DNA from: Vermamoeba vermiformis
Lineage: Eukaryota; Tubulinea; Echinamoebida
Assembly: GCA_045837725.1 (NCBI GenBank)
Contig: JBEWZL010000269.1
Coordinates: 1 to 64,000, forward strand
Reading direction: 5' to 3'
Length of the DNA: 64,000 nucleotides
Both the position numbers and the translations under genes were made by a program. Below, one piece after another: positions 44,760 to 55,712 of the stretch (positions are counted from its first letter, which is position 1; every line of letters starts with the position of its first letter). Under the pieces are notes generated by a model. The model was not told the DNA's origin, ran no database searches, and saw only the letters and a program-made list of their open reading frames with translations.

Positions 44760-46868
44760 ATGAAATTTCTTATTATTATCTCTCTTGTTCTGTTAGAGCT
44801 CGTAGTAGCGAGCGAGATGGTGCTGACTCCTGGTGGCTATCGTCCTCGTGAATGCGTAAGTCAGATCTTGCCGCCAAATTTAATCATAATTTTGTCGCTA
44901 ATATTTAATGATATGTAGGTCCATATTATCGAAGAAGAAGGCGCCGTTGTTCATCACCCCACTTACGACCAGATGTGGATTAAGTTCGCTAACGGCACCA
45001 TCAAAGATCTTCCTCCTTGCAAGGCAGCGATGAAACCTACAGCACGTCAATTGCGTGGAGGTTGGCTCGTAAGTATATAACTCTATAACTAATAATAATT
45101 TCGGGTATTAACAAAAAAAATTTTCTTAGGCGTATGCCGTGTACAATTCGCAGGAAACAATTACTAGCTTCACTGGCCGATGGTAATGCTAATATAGAAT
45201 TATATTAACACGGATTCAATTGTAGTATTATCATACTGATTGCTATTAATAGGACCGTTCCTCCCCCTCCTCAATCCGACGGTCAAAACATCTACTTGTT
45301 GCTCGGCTTGGAAAACTATTACTACGGTACGTTTGTTGTTGAACTGTTATATATACTTATAAGTATATATGTGTATAATATGAACGAATAGACGGAAGTG
45401 CAGTTCGAACTAACGCGTTATTTTTCGGTTCAGATGAGCAAGGTGCTTACGAAGGCGAGACTATCATTCAGCCTGTATTGCAGTGGGGCCGCGCTCTAAC
45501 TGGTGGTGGTGCGGTAAGTACATTTCCTGGAAATCGAGCGACACATCCGTACTTTTTCAGGCGCATCCGTAATTACGCAATCTTTTTTGATCATAGGATA
45601 GCGCTTTGTCATAGAATAAAAATATCTAAATTAATGCAATTGTTTCAGTACTGGGCTATTGCTAGCTGGTATGTCGGATCCAACGCCATTTACAGGTACG
45701 AAAAAATAATGTTATTAACAAAGCTGCACGAAATTTTTACAATCGTTACTTAACATATTATTTTATAGTCTCGCGCAAAAGGTTAACCCTAACGACGTGA
45801 TCGTGGGCAATATGTTCTTGCACAAGAACAACACGTGGTTCATTCAATGCCTCGACACAACTACCAGTGTTGCCAGCAGCCTTGCCGTAGTGACTGGTAG
45901 TTTGGAGCCTGTTGCCACCGTTACTTTTGTACGTCTAACTGATTTAATATTATTTGATCCGGAGTTGGTCAATCTGGATGAAGATCCAGAGCGAAATTTC
46001 TACGAAAAAAATGTGGCGAGAAGAAATTTTACGCACATTGTGAGTTTACGAAAATTGCCGGAGCTATCCCGTCCTTAGCTTAGATATTATAGATAGAGGG
46101 CATATCACGCCCACATAGCACTTTTATATGATAATTATCAGTTTTAGCCGGCAGATCGTGCTTTTTCTAAAATATTGAAAAAAATTCTCTACCGCCGTTC
46201 CTCGAGCGGCGATCGCTGAGCCCAATCGCACCCGAGAGTCACATATATATAAATATTTCAGGTTGCTAGGCTAAGCTCGAAGGATTGGGTAGCAGTGACA
46301 AAAACCTTGTCACATAAACGATCGCGTTTTGCGCCCGCCTGCTCTTGAATATGAGCAGCGATCGGGACGATTCCTTATAATATTGTTAGACCTATGTGTC
46401 GCCGATACAGGGCTACTCACAGGTGGTCAATCCCCGACCTAGTTACATAGTTTGACAAATATTAAGAAATAAGAAGCCTCGAGATGAGGCTTACCTCACC
46501 CGGGATTGATGCAGCGATCGGGAAATATATTAAAACAGTGAAAGAAAATATTGAAAGAGCCACTAATTACATCTATCGGGACTCGCTATGTCGAGTTCCA
46601 TAGCTATGTCACAGAAGTGCGACGGGAAAAACTAAAAACCAAAATGTGCGTAAAATTCCTTCTCGCGCGTATTAATTTATTATGAATGTAGGAAGCGTAC
46701 GGCATGAAAAATTGCAACGATTATCCGAACGGCAAGGTCAGATTCTCAAATTTGGAAATCGTTGATGGCTCCAAGTCTTTGTCCCCTAACTGGCAGCCAG
46801 TTACAGTCAATCAATGCGAAGAATCTGTTACTATCGTGGATAAGAAGACTATCGATATTAAGTTTTAA
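44760..46868 (+). CDS. Secreted eqolisin-like (peptidase G1 fold) protein
   Basis: Eight exons (44760-44855, 44919-45068, 45130-45182, 45253-45326, 45434-45513, 45649-45695, 45769-45928, 46692-46868) join in phase to 278 residues. The signal peptide is MKFLIIISLVLLELVVAS. The order of elements recalls glutamic peptidases of the eqolisin family: SFTGRWTVPPPPQ (their TGTFTVP), LLLGLENYYY, IIQPVLQWG (their LQTG with catalytic Gln), YWAIASWYV (their AWYEW) and VTFEAYGMKNCNDYP (where the catalytic Glu would lie). Overall identity is low, so activity is inferred and it may be a non-peptidase relative with a concanavalin-like sandwich. The last intron is 763 bp, far longer than any other here, and full of hairpins. 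Confidence 0.7.
46098..46603 (+). ncRNA. Candidate structured RNA inside an intron
   Basis: Within the 763-bp intron 45929-46691 there are many short perfect stems in series: GGGC/GCCC (46098-46112), CCGC/GCGG (46192-46209), TGCTA/TAGCA (46264-46294), GTGACAA/TTGTCAC (46295-46313), CCCG plus CTGCTC with GAGCAG plus CGGG (46334-46366), CTATGT/ACATAG (46392-46450) enclosing GTCG/CGAC, AAGCCTC/GAGGCTT (46474-46492), and a 12-bp stem with one bulge (46573-46603). Base composition is also more GC-rich than usual introns. I could not match it to snRNA, SRP, RNase P/MRP or group I intron cores. The strand is assumed from the host gene. Whether it makes a stable RNA is unknown. Confidence 0.4.
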
Positions 46869-48505
46869 GAGTAATAAAGGTCGTTTTGTCTCTTACAAAC
46901 CGGCGAGTACAAATTAAAAAAATTTTATTATTACTAAAACGTCTAATTCTAACCTCACTACTACTATTATTATTACTAATATTATGTCTACTTTAAGTTG
47001 AAGTTGTTCGATCTTTCTTGAGCTGGCAAGAAAATCGATTCTCGCGCAATAACCATGCATTCCGCCTATTACAAAGGCTTATCTAGCGCGATAAGAAGTT
47101 TTCGAGCGAAATCAATTTTGCAGTAAGGAAAATGAATTCGTTTGAAGATCTTGACCCAGATCTCGAGCGGAAACACGTCCGTGAATGCATCTTCGCGCAA
47201 TCTTATCATCTGAATAAATGCGTTGATGTGTCTAATGTCGTCGATGCTGCGCCAGTAATTTCTATAATTTCGAAGAAGGGGCTTTTGGACGATATCAATA
47301 AATTCTTGAACACCATGTAAATCAGCCGCAGTAATCGACTCATTGGCTTGAAGTATGCTCGCTAGTGCTTGTTGCATCATTTCTTTCTCATCATCATTTG
47401 CTCCATCCAGAGATTTAACTTTGATCGTTCGTATTGACTCGTTGATTTTGAGGGCTGATTCAATATGACGAAAACATCGCTTATTGACGGTCAAGCTGGT
47501 TAATGTCTGATTGGCTGCCAGAGCTTCGCTGAATTTTTTCAGGTTGTTTTCGGTTTCTTCTTCCGGCTCTTTACTCCATTCAGGGGCGTAAAGATGCAAA
47601 GATGACAATGTGAAATTCGCACGAAGAACATCTGCAAACATGCTGTAATAGCGTCCAGAGTACTTGTCGCGTTGGAAATCAAGGTCTAAATGTCGTAATG
47701 TCTTATTCGTCATCAATCCTTTTGTTATTTCGGACACAAAATATTCGCCAGCTGGTTGTACTTTATTTCTGAAAGTAAAACTCTCCAGCGTCGAATTGAC
47801 TTGCAATATGTTTCCTATTGACCAAAAACTTTGCATCGTTTTGCGAATATCACTGTCGTATGAGCCATCCTCCGAAAAAGTTATTGATAATTTGGTGATG
47901 CTCTTGCTGTTTCTGAGAATTTCACAAATGTCAACGTCTTGCAATGCAATATCCGTCATTATCAATGTCTTCAACTTGGTTTGCAAAATTGGCTTCAATT
48001 TATCAAAATTTATCAATGTTCCATCACCAGCAATATCGAGTTTTCGTACATTTTCGTTTTCTGCCAATTTTTCTAGGTCACTCTTGCCACCAACAAGCAA
48101 GCAAATGTCCGAAAAGTTTGGTACAGACAAAAGCTCAAGATAGATGTTGTCCTCGCTGCTGAATACCTTCATGAAAATTGATGTCAAATTTGGACCTGTC
48201 AAAGTGTCAACTAGCTCTGTCATCGGTGGTGAAGAATCTGTGCTCCCTAGAATGAGGGATACACTAGTGATCCTATTCGTCGCCAATATTTTTTCATACG
48301 AAGCTCGGTATAAGTCCCACCAAGAGGTTTCAATGGTAAGTCGGCTAATTGACTTGTTTTGAACGTACAGATCTGTAGCTTGGATGTACGTGTCGGGGAT
48401 TATATCTATATCCTCTAAAGTTGGGCTGTTTTTCAATGCATTGCGTAGTCCCCAACTTTTCAATGTTCTAATGCTTTGATAGTTAAGGACGATGAATTTT
48501 TTTCT

Positions 48506-48536
48506 GGTAGGAAAAAATAACGGTCACACACGTGGA
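48506..48536 (+). repeat. Left terminal inverted repeat
   Basis: 31 bases, beginning GGTAGG and ending CACGTGGA, identical in reverse complement to 52888-52918. The 8-bp target duplication TTTTTTCT lies just outside at 48498-48505. Confidence 0.95.
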
Positions 48537-48605
48537 TTAAAAAACTTAGGTTAGTTTTGCATTAATTTTGTACACTAAATAAACAAAAGTTTTGACAAAA
48601 CATTT

Positions 48606-51101
48606 TCATTTATTTGGCAGAAGTTTTGCCGCCAAGGAGTACACGAGTTTCTTTACGTAATGCGTGGAGTACTTGTTCTGAAAGCACTCCACAACCAAAT
48701 GGAATACTAAATCCTTCTGTGTAGCTGTTCGCAGATTAGTAGACTTTAGATACTGCTCCAGTTGCTTTACGTCTTCTGGATTGATCTGTTTTGATTTGTA
48801 GCGTTGCTCGGTAAATTCTTCAACCTTCAATTCAAAATGAGATGATGTTGCACGGTCGGCCAAATCAACAATAACAACTGAATTTTTGTTCCGTGCAAAA
48901 TTCAGTTCTTGCATCTGTCGCAGGATCCGTTGCGACTTTGGCAACTTGGCAGTTCGAACACTGTCAAAATTAATTTTACAATATTTTAAAATGACCGTTT
49001 CACTTACCCAATATTATAAATTAACTGACAATGCTGAATAATTTGAAAATTTAACTCGTACGACAAATTGCCACTTAGCTCTGGGGCCATTGAGGATAAA
49101 AAATGATGCCACGCTTCTAGTGCAGACGTTCCTTGTGGTATGGAATCCTGGTGATGTATTAATTTTTCGTGTTGCTGGGAAACGCATCCAACTCACTTGA
49201 ATGAGAGTAATATCGTGCAAGCTTTGAAGTGTGTTCGCCTTGCACAAATTATCAATTGCCATTAATACTTGTTCATTAACAATGCCTTCGCGAATGTCTA
49301 TCTTGGTGTCACGCCTTTGACAATAATTATTTTGTGTCAAATAAATGAATACGCAACTTACTTTTGCTGATTGATAATTAGAAGAACTTCATTAGCATTA
49401 TATTTGGTGCGAATTGATGGCTCAGTGAATGTAGTTGCCCAATCTCGCAATGCTTTTTCTAGATCGGATGCTGAAGTGTACGTATGTGTCTTGATCTGCC
49501 CTAGCACTTTAGATAGTTCTTGAACGCTTTCCTTATAGTCTTTTGTAATTAGAGTCTACTGAATTGCTTTGACAAAGAATGTGTACCTGGATGTGAACGA
49601 GCCATCAGTTTGACTACGCGCATCTTTGCATGGTAGATATCTGTTAATAGTTTCGGTTCCCTGGCAGTGGGAAAACAGTTTTTGAACGCTTGTAGGACAG
49701 AGGATGAGTCTGTTATTGGATTAGAAGAAAATGCGACGGATTGACCAAACAGCTTACCAACAGCTATGTTATCAGTGCATACAAATTTGGTTATTGGCGA
49801 CTCCTGAAGCTTCCAAATGCTTGAATATACTTCTGCTGCTTTCTGGCGATCATCGGATGGCGTAATTTTGACTTGCAAGACCTCTCCATTTTCATTGCTG
49901 ACCGAAAATAAACTTGCTTTCATTTTCATCTGTCTATATTAGTATCTACGAATGAGATGTGTCAATTGCTCACCCTTTTTTTCTCAGTTTCGGAAAACGC
50001 AGACATGTTTTTGACAACTTTGTAAGTGTGATCTCCTCGTAAAACAACTCCGGTGGTCGAACACAATTGTTGTATTTGGGAGTCCCATTGTGGTTTCACT
50101 ACTTCCTTCCAGAAGGCGGTGTACATGTTTTTAATTGACCACGTGGAGATAGTTGATGCACAAGTCTCTGAACTCCAATTAAGCATAATCAGCTTCTTAA
50201 TTCTCGTAAAATTAAATCCAACTAGAGGCATTGAGTCAAATATGTAGCTGGCAAGCCTAGTGGTGAACAACAGGCGTGGACTGACAAACAAGCCAGTGGA
50301 AGGAGAATGGTTTGCGGACACCATTTTTACGACGTGCGGAGAAATATCGTTGAACCATTCCTCATGTGATGAACAGAAGTATTTTTGTACCACCAAATTG
50401 AAAACTCCGTTCTTGTCATATAGTGTTCGCCGTTTATGTCCCCTTTTGTGAACCTTGCACTGTTTACCGTTAGATCTAACAACAGGTTTGCGCGACATAC
50501 CTTGATATTACTCGCTGCCGTTGAGCATTGATGTATTTTAGCAGCTGGTACCCAACAGAACCTGACATCATCAACACCGGGTTCGTCATCTAAGTAATTG
50601 TCAATCACACACTTGCAGTTATTAGTACAAACCAGAGTTGTCATCGTCATAGTCAACTAACTGGTCATCGTGCTCGCTTTCAGAATCTGTGTCTGTGCTG
50701 GAGTTCGTATCACTCTCATCCTCGGACAAAATGTCATGCAACACAATTTGAATGTCGTTCAGATCAAAGACATCTACGTAATGATTAGCACTACTTCATT
50801 ATAAAGTTCGCATACCAATTGAATCGGACACATCCGTCGTGGTTGCAGGTTGTGGTTCACGCTTGATTTTGTTCGTTTGTTTGTTCGCCCAACCATGAGG
50901 CCGTTTGGACACTAAATGCGTTAGTATTACAACGCGCTCTAAACACTTACACTTTAAGTGCTGCTCCCTAACGTGACGCTTCATGTTTGAATGCACGCCA
51001 CAGCTGTAATTGCAGTGCTTGCAGTAGTAGCGGCACACGCCTCCAATATCTCGCACAGTATATCCTGCAGCTATTTTTGCTGTCTCGTCATTGATTTCCA
51101 T
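48606..51101 (-). CDS. Transposase with N-terminal C2H2 zinc finger and DDE-like core
   Basis: About ten exons join in phase to roughly 700 residues, from ATG at 51101 to the stop at 48606. Near residues 24-48 is one C2H2 finger (YYCKHCNYSCGVHSNMKRHV then REQH). An acidic linker with EDESDTNSSTDTDSESEHDD follows. A Cys/His-rich part comes next (CKVHKRGHKRR, FCSSHEEWF). Catalytic candidates appear in order: Asp in VVLRGDHTYKVVKNM, Asp in FVCTDNIAVGK or LLTDIYHAKM, and Glu in GTSALEAWHHFL. GDHT(Y/F)K and GTSxxExxH motifs are typical of DDE transposases in several protist and fungal elements whose group I cannot name with certainty. All introns are host-like, and no stop breaks the frame, so it looks functional. 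Confidence 0.82.
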
Positions 51102-51207
51102 GTGCGTGTGTTGAATAAAATAAATCGAACAAATTTCGGTTGTGCGTTTCCGTTTCCTGACACAAACACAAATCCACAACAAAAATATCATTGGTTGTTA
51201 TTTGATT
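51102..51207. promoter_or_regulatory. Divergent promoter between the two transposon genes
   Basis: Only 106 bases separate the two start codons, which point away from each other, so both promoters must be here or overlap the coding ends. No clear TATA element was assigned. This layout would let one regulator control both genes. Confidence 0.55.
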
Positions 51208-52828
51208 ATGGCGGATAAAAATAAGAAACGCAAGGTGATTGAAGAAGACGTTGAGAAAGTCAAGACAAGTAAGCTGATCGGATTTTTCAGGTAATATCAC
51301 AATTAATTAATTTTATTTATTAGAGAAGCGTCGCAAAGCCGGTAAGTAAATATATAACCTTGTTTCTGTATTTACGTGAATTTAGGAGCAACAGCGAATA
51401 AGAAGAAAAAAACTGATGGTAAGATCCGTTTATTTTGTACGCAATATAATAGTCCTATTCATAGACGCAATAAATGAGGGAATTAACACGCAGAATAAAG
51501 GTAAAATTCAACTTCACAAGTTTTGGCTGAACTTTTGCAAAAAGATTTGCCGAATCTCTTTCGTTTTCCTAAACTTTTGCTAATCTTTCGCTTAACTTTG
51601 GAGATGACAAGGAAAGCAAGCAAAACGATCAAGCGAGTGATGCAATAGTCAATAACAATGAGGTAAAGGCAGAAGCGAAAAGTGATCCAGCAATTTCTTT
51701 GGTCTCGATCTCGGCTGGGGATTATATTGCTGTTATCGGGGAGGAAAAAAGTACGTATTAATAAACAATTAATTATCATAATTAATTAAATACTGCAGAG
51801 CCTTGGTACGCAATTGTGCGCGAAGTCGTGGGCAATAATGAGCAGATTCGGGTATCATTTCTGGAGGTAATTATTAATTAATTAAATAACGCACGTAAAG
51901 CTAATAAATTTCTATTAGCCAATTGCCAATCGCCGAATTTTATTCTCCGAAAGTGAAGCAATAGATGAGATACCCTATAATTCGCTCATCTGTAAAATCT
52001 CTGTAACAGCGCAAGGAGGACAGGTTGTTATTCAAGACGCCGAGCAAAAAAAGGCTACTCATACGTGGAATCGCATTGGTATGTATTAAAACTAAATTCA
52101 AATTTGTGATTAATTAATTAGATATGTACATCCGCAATCCGGCTCTCGAAAAACGAGAGAGAATTGGCTCGTGGCTATTTCCCGTTCAATACTTGAGAGA
52201 AAAGCTGACTGACACTGGTACGTGCATTATTAAATTCATTGTAAATTTACTAATCAATCGTAGATATGCAGAAAGTCGTATTCAAAGCAATGGGCAAAGA
52301 CCTCATGTTCAACTGCTTTATGATCAATTTGTCGAAGTACGGATTTTTCAACAAGCAGCACTGGCAAAGTAAGAGCAAGCAAGGAACCGGATCTACTCAA
52401 TTCCCGTTCTTACTGTTAATCCGCCTGTTTGCAATATCACTCGAAAATGCGACTTGGACCAAAGGCACTGAACCAATCAAATGGCAAGCAACGTTCACCA
52501 TTCCCAACGTTGGATCTCGTCAAGTAGCGATCTGTGGTACGTGTAACATAATTGTTAAATAACTCCTGACGTGCGATAGGTTCAATAAGTGGCGACACGT
52601 GGGTGAGTTCATTGAACACACTGTGCGAACTTGGATTTTTGGCCCCGATCTCATATTACTCAGGCGATGTAGAGTACGCAGAGATTATTGTTTATTAACG
52701 ATCATAAAAATAACTAATATTACAGGCTCACAATTACTCTACCACCGTTCCAGCCTCTGACGAACACTCCACAAGTTGTGGATCTAACGACCGCTATGTT
52801 GGAGGAATTCGACGTTACTACGAACTAA
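51208..52828 (+). CDS. Second transposon protein, Tudor-like domain plus unknown C-terminal domain
   Basis: About ten exons join in phase to roughly 320-330 residues. The N-terminus MADKNKKRKVIEEDVEKVKT and the following Lys/Arg-rich exons look like a nuclear localisation signal. A Tudor- or SH3-like barrel follows (GDYIAVIGEEKKPWYAIVRE, then EQIRVSFLEPIANRRILFS and EIPYNSLICKI), of a type often found in proteins encoded by mobile elements. The C-terminal 200 residues (MQKVVFKAMGKDLMFNCFMI, NATWTKGTEPIKWQATFTIP, ELTITLPPFQPLTNTPQ) match nothing I know. The stop is at 52826-52828, with AATAAA 21 bases on. It may help target or regulate transposition, but this is a guess. Confidence 0.75.
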
Positions 52829-52887
52829 AATAGTTTGGATGTAAAAGTCATAAATAAATTTACAAAAGTTTTGCATTAGTTTGTTGT

Positions 52888-52918
52888 TCCACGTGTGTGA
52901 CCGTTATTTTTTCCTACC
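52888..52918 (-). repeat. Right terminal inverted repeat
   Basis: 31 bases, the reverse complement of 48506-48536, ending TTTTTTCCTACC on the plus strand. The second copy of the duplication TTTTTTCT lies at 52919-52926. Confidence 0.95.
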
Positions 52919-53685
52919 TTTTTTCTTGCGCGGATGAGATCGATTATGTCCTCTGAAGTCGTCGGAAAATAAACCTTAGCAACCAAATATTAGTCTAATG
53001 CATATTAATATCAGTTTTAACTTACCGGTTCGTAAAGGAGTTCAACTTCTCGAATTGACGGATCAATTGACGACTTTAATCGTTCGAACTGACTAGCTGA
53101 TAAATCGTTCCTTGTTACGCGTAATCTATCAATGTGTTTGATCTGACTTATCATTGAACAAAATTCATCGAACACTTGGTCTTGAATCGTGTAATTATTG
53201 AAAATTACCGTTTTAATCTTCTGAAGTATTTCATCGCCTTTAAATAATATCTTTTTGATCCATATGATATTATCCGTTGAGATTGTCATTGCTTGGAAGT
53301 TGATCTGACTTATCTTGCATGTTTTATTGTGAATCCAACTTTTTAAATCTTTCCAATCAGACTCGTTAAATTCGTTTTCATTTACGTATAAATTTTCGAA
53401 TCGTTTCGTATGCTTTTGTAATTGTTGCTTGTCTTTGTGCTGCATGGGAATCTCAAATAACGCATCCGCTGACTCGCGATCAAATTCATACTTTGGTTCG
53501 GTGAGGAACGAAGGACTTGTTATCCGACGCCATTCTGTGTCCAATGCATTCATTGTATGTTATTGTAAGGGGAGTTATTAATCATCAATGATTAAAAAAT
53601 CTAGTCTTGAATGAGGTGTCAATTCGTCACAAAAGGCTAAATTTTATTTAATCGGGTAATTTTGGGGCCGTGAATTGATTCAAAT

Positions 53686-55712
53686 TTATGATACAGTTTT
53701 AAGACCCTCCATAAATTTTTCCGCGAAGTTGATTCTGCACCCGGGTAACTGGATCCGCTTGAAAATCATAACCCAGATCTCGAGCGGAAGAACTGAAGTG
53801 AATGCTTCTGGTCGTAGGCGCATCATAGTAATCAAAGAGTATATTCTATCAATATTTTGATGGTACGCCAGATTATTTCGTTGCAAAACTTTTTGGATGT
53901 GGACCGGGATCGGAACTTTCTGTAGTCCTAATGAAGTTAAAGACTGATTCGTTTGCAACACAGTATCTAATTTTTCGAAGAATTCATTCGGAACAGCTCC
54001 GAGCGCGGTCGTTAAATTAAGTTTTTGCAATGAGTTGTTAGTCTTCAAAACCGACAAAACTTCAGTCCAACAGCCGATTCCTTCGGCAGTCAAGCTTGCT
54101 AGTGATTTGTTAGTAGCAATTGCATGGCTGAATTTCACTAGTTGGTTTGGCAATGGCTCGAGTCCGCCTAAGCGAAGAGATGTCAAAGTGTCATTTTCGA
54201 TCAGGGCTTCTGCAAACATGTCAAAACAATCTTCGATAATATGTACGTCCAAATGCTTCAGTACTTTGTTATTCTTCAGTCCTGCTGTGAATTTTTCGAA
54301 AAAAGTTTTGACGTCGTTTAGTGGCACTTTGAGTGTCAAACTTTTGAGCGTTGAATTGACTTCCAAAATATCCGCAATGTTATCGTACCGATCTGCACGA
54401 ACAATCAGTCCCGGCTATATAAGAGATAAGGCACTTACGAGAAGGTCCGTTATAATAGGTCGTTAGTCCGTTTCCGTCTTCTATGACGGACAGCTCGGTA
54501 ATAGACGTGCTATTTTTCAAAACTTGACAGATGTCAAACTTTTTCACAGTGACGTGAGATAGTGCTAGCTTCGTAAGTTGTCCTAACAACATCGTTGATA
54601 TCTTTTCGAATCCTTTCGTTGATCCGCCGAATATATGGAGCTTTGTGACGTGTTTATTTGGCGCTATCAGGTCAGGAAAGTTGCTAGATCCGCGAAACCC
54701 GCAAGCGACTTGCAGATCTGTAATGTTTGGGATGTTGAGTATATCTTTGAACGTATCTCCTTGCATATCACATTCAATTTTCATCGAAGTCAGGCTCGGA
54801 CGTGTTAAAGACTTGCTGAGCGAGCTGATCGAGTATTGTGTCACGCCAAAGGTTGCTTGTATTTCAATATGTGTTATTCGATCATTTTCTATCAGATTTT
54901 TAAATACCGATCGATGATTGTCCCATCCATCGGTACCAATAGCTATTCGTGTAACAGATTTGTTTTGTGCGATCGCATCTGCTGCGAGCGGCAAACTCCA
55001 AGGGTTTAACGCAAATGATTGTATTGAGACATGTTCCAGCGCAGGACTATTTTTTAACGCATTGAAAAGGCACCAGCCAATGTCAAAGTCGCGAATATAA
55101 TTGATCTCTTTCATTCCGATAACAAATCTTCGCTTCTTTGTTACTTGTTCGTAAATAGAATTGTCGGACATTGCAATATATATCTAATAATTACGTTAAT
55201 TGATCCTAATTCCGCTATAATATTATTGGAAGCAGACTTACAGGTTCGTGGATGAGCTCGACTTCATTTATTGACGGATCTATCGTCGCCTGGAGTTGCT
55301 GTACTTGATGTTGGGATAATTCGTTGATTGTTATTCTTAGTCTATTAATGTTTCTGATTTTGCCGATGAGGGAACAAAAATCTTTGAATGCCTTGTCATT
55401 TTGGATCGTGTAATTGTTAAAAATGATTGTTTTGATGTTCTTGCTTTTAATCAATATCTCTGTGATATATGAAATATTCTCGGAGGTAATTGTGAGCGCT
55501 CTGAACGTTACGTGATTTATTTTGTTTTTTTTGTCTTGCATCCATGTCGTTAAATATTCCCAATCTTCCTTTTTGAACTTATCTTCACTGACATATAATT
55601 CTTCTAGCGTCTTTATACGGTCATACAATTTTTCTGGGTTGGTTTGATTAGGAATGTCGTAAACCGCTTCTTTCCAAATCGGCACGCCTGACTTGTTGGT
55701 TTTACCGTTCAT
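53686..55712 (-). CDS. LRR protein with C-terminal F-box-like motif, intact paralogue
   Basis: Three exons (55712-55242, 55183-54439, 54392-53686) join in phase to 640 residues; the second intron is 46 bp. It is a tandem paralogue of the gene split by the transposon: YTIQNDKAFKDFCSLIGKIR against YTIQDQVFDEFCSMISQIKH at the N-terminus, and LPLEIWVMIFKRIQLP against FPLEIWVKIFKRIHFP at the end. Between these lie irregular leucine repeats (NSTLKSLTLKVP, NKVLKHLDVHI, NDTLTSLRLGGL, NKSLASLTAEG, NNSLQKLNLTT, NQSLTSLGLQKV). Leucine-repeat proteins with F-boxes usually select targets for SCF ubiquitin ligases, but an F-box placed at the C-terminus is unusual. No membrane or signal sequence is present. 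Confidence 0.85.

Larger units (their letters stand above)
48506..52918. mobile_element. 4,413-bp two-gene DNA transposon with 31-bp TIRs and 8-bp target duplication
   Basis: The two ends are perfect 31-bp inverted repeats (48506-48536 and 52888-52918) that begin GGTAGGAAAAAATAACGG. The flanks carry the same 8 bases, TTTTTTCT, at 48498-48505 and 52919-52926. An 8-bp duplication fits hAT, P, Merlin, Zisupton/KDZ-like and some Mutator-like groups. Inside are a spliced zinc-finger transposase on the minus strand and a second spliced gene on the plus strand, both open throughout, diverging from a 106-bp promoter region at 51102-51207. Identical ends, an exact duplication and open genes point to a recent insertion and perhaps an active element. 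The superfamily is not settled. Confidence 0.92.
47069..53553 (-). pseudogene. LRR gene interrupted by a DNA transposon
   Basis: The gene has exon 1 at 53553-53026 and exon 2 starting at 52974. Exon 2 runs to the transposon at 52918 and resumes at 48505, ending with a stop at 47069. Leaving out the element plus one 8-bp duplication joins RARKK to FIVLNYQSIRTLKSWGLRNA in one frame, aligning with the intact paralogue at 53686-55712 (TKKRRFVIGMKEI, then LFNALKNSPALEHVSI). The product has irregular leucine repeats (NSTLESFTF, NKTLRHLDLDF, NFTLSSLHLYAPEW, NQTLTSLTV) and a C-terminal FPLEIWVKIFKRIHFP, which reads like an F-box motif. No stop or frameshift was noticed outside the insertion. As it stands the gene cannot make the full protein unless the element is removed. 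Confidence 0.85.

Noticed and set aside
45929-46691. Group I self-splicing intron in the eqolisin-like gene
   Set aside because: A GATACAGGGCTACTCACAGG stretch loosely resembles one core element, but no partner for it (the S element) and no convincing P4/P6 core could be found, and the ends fit a normal GT-AG intron.
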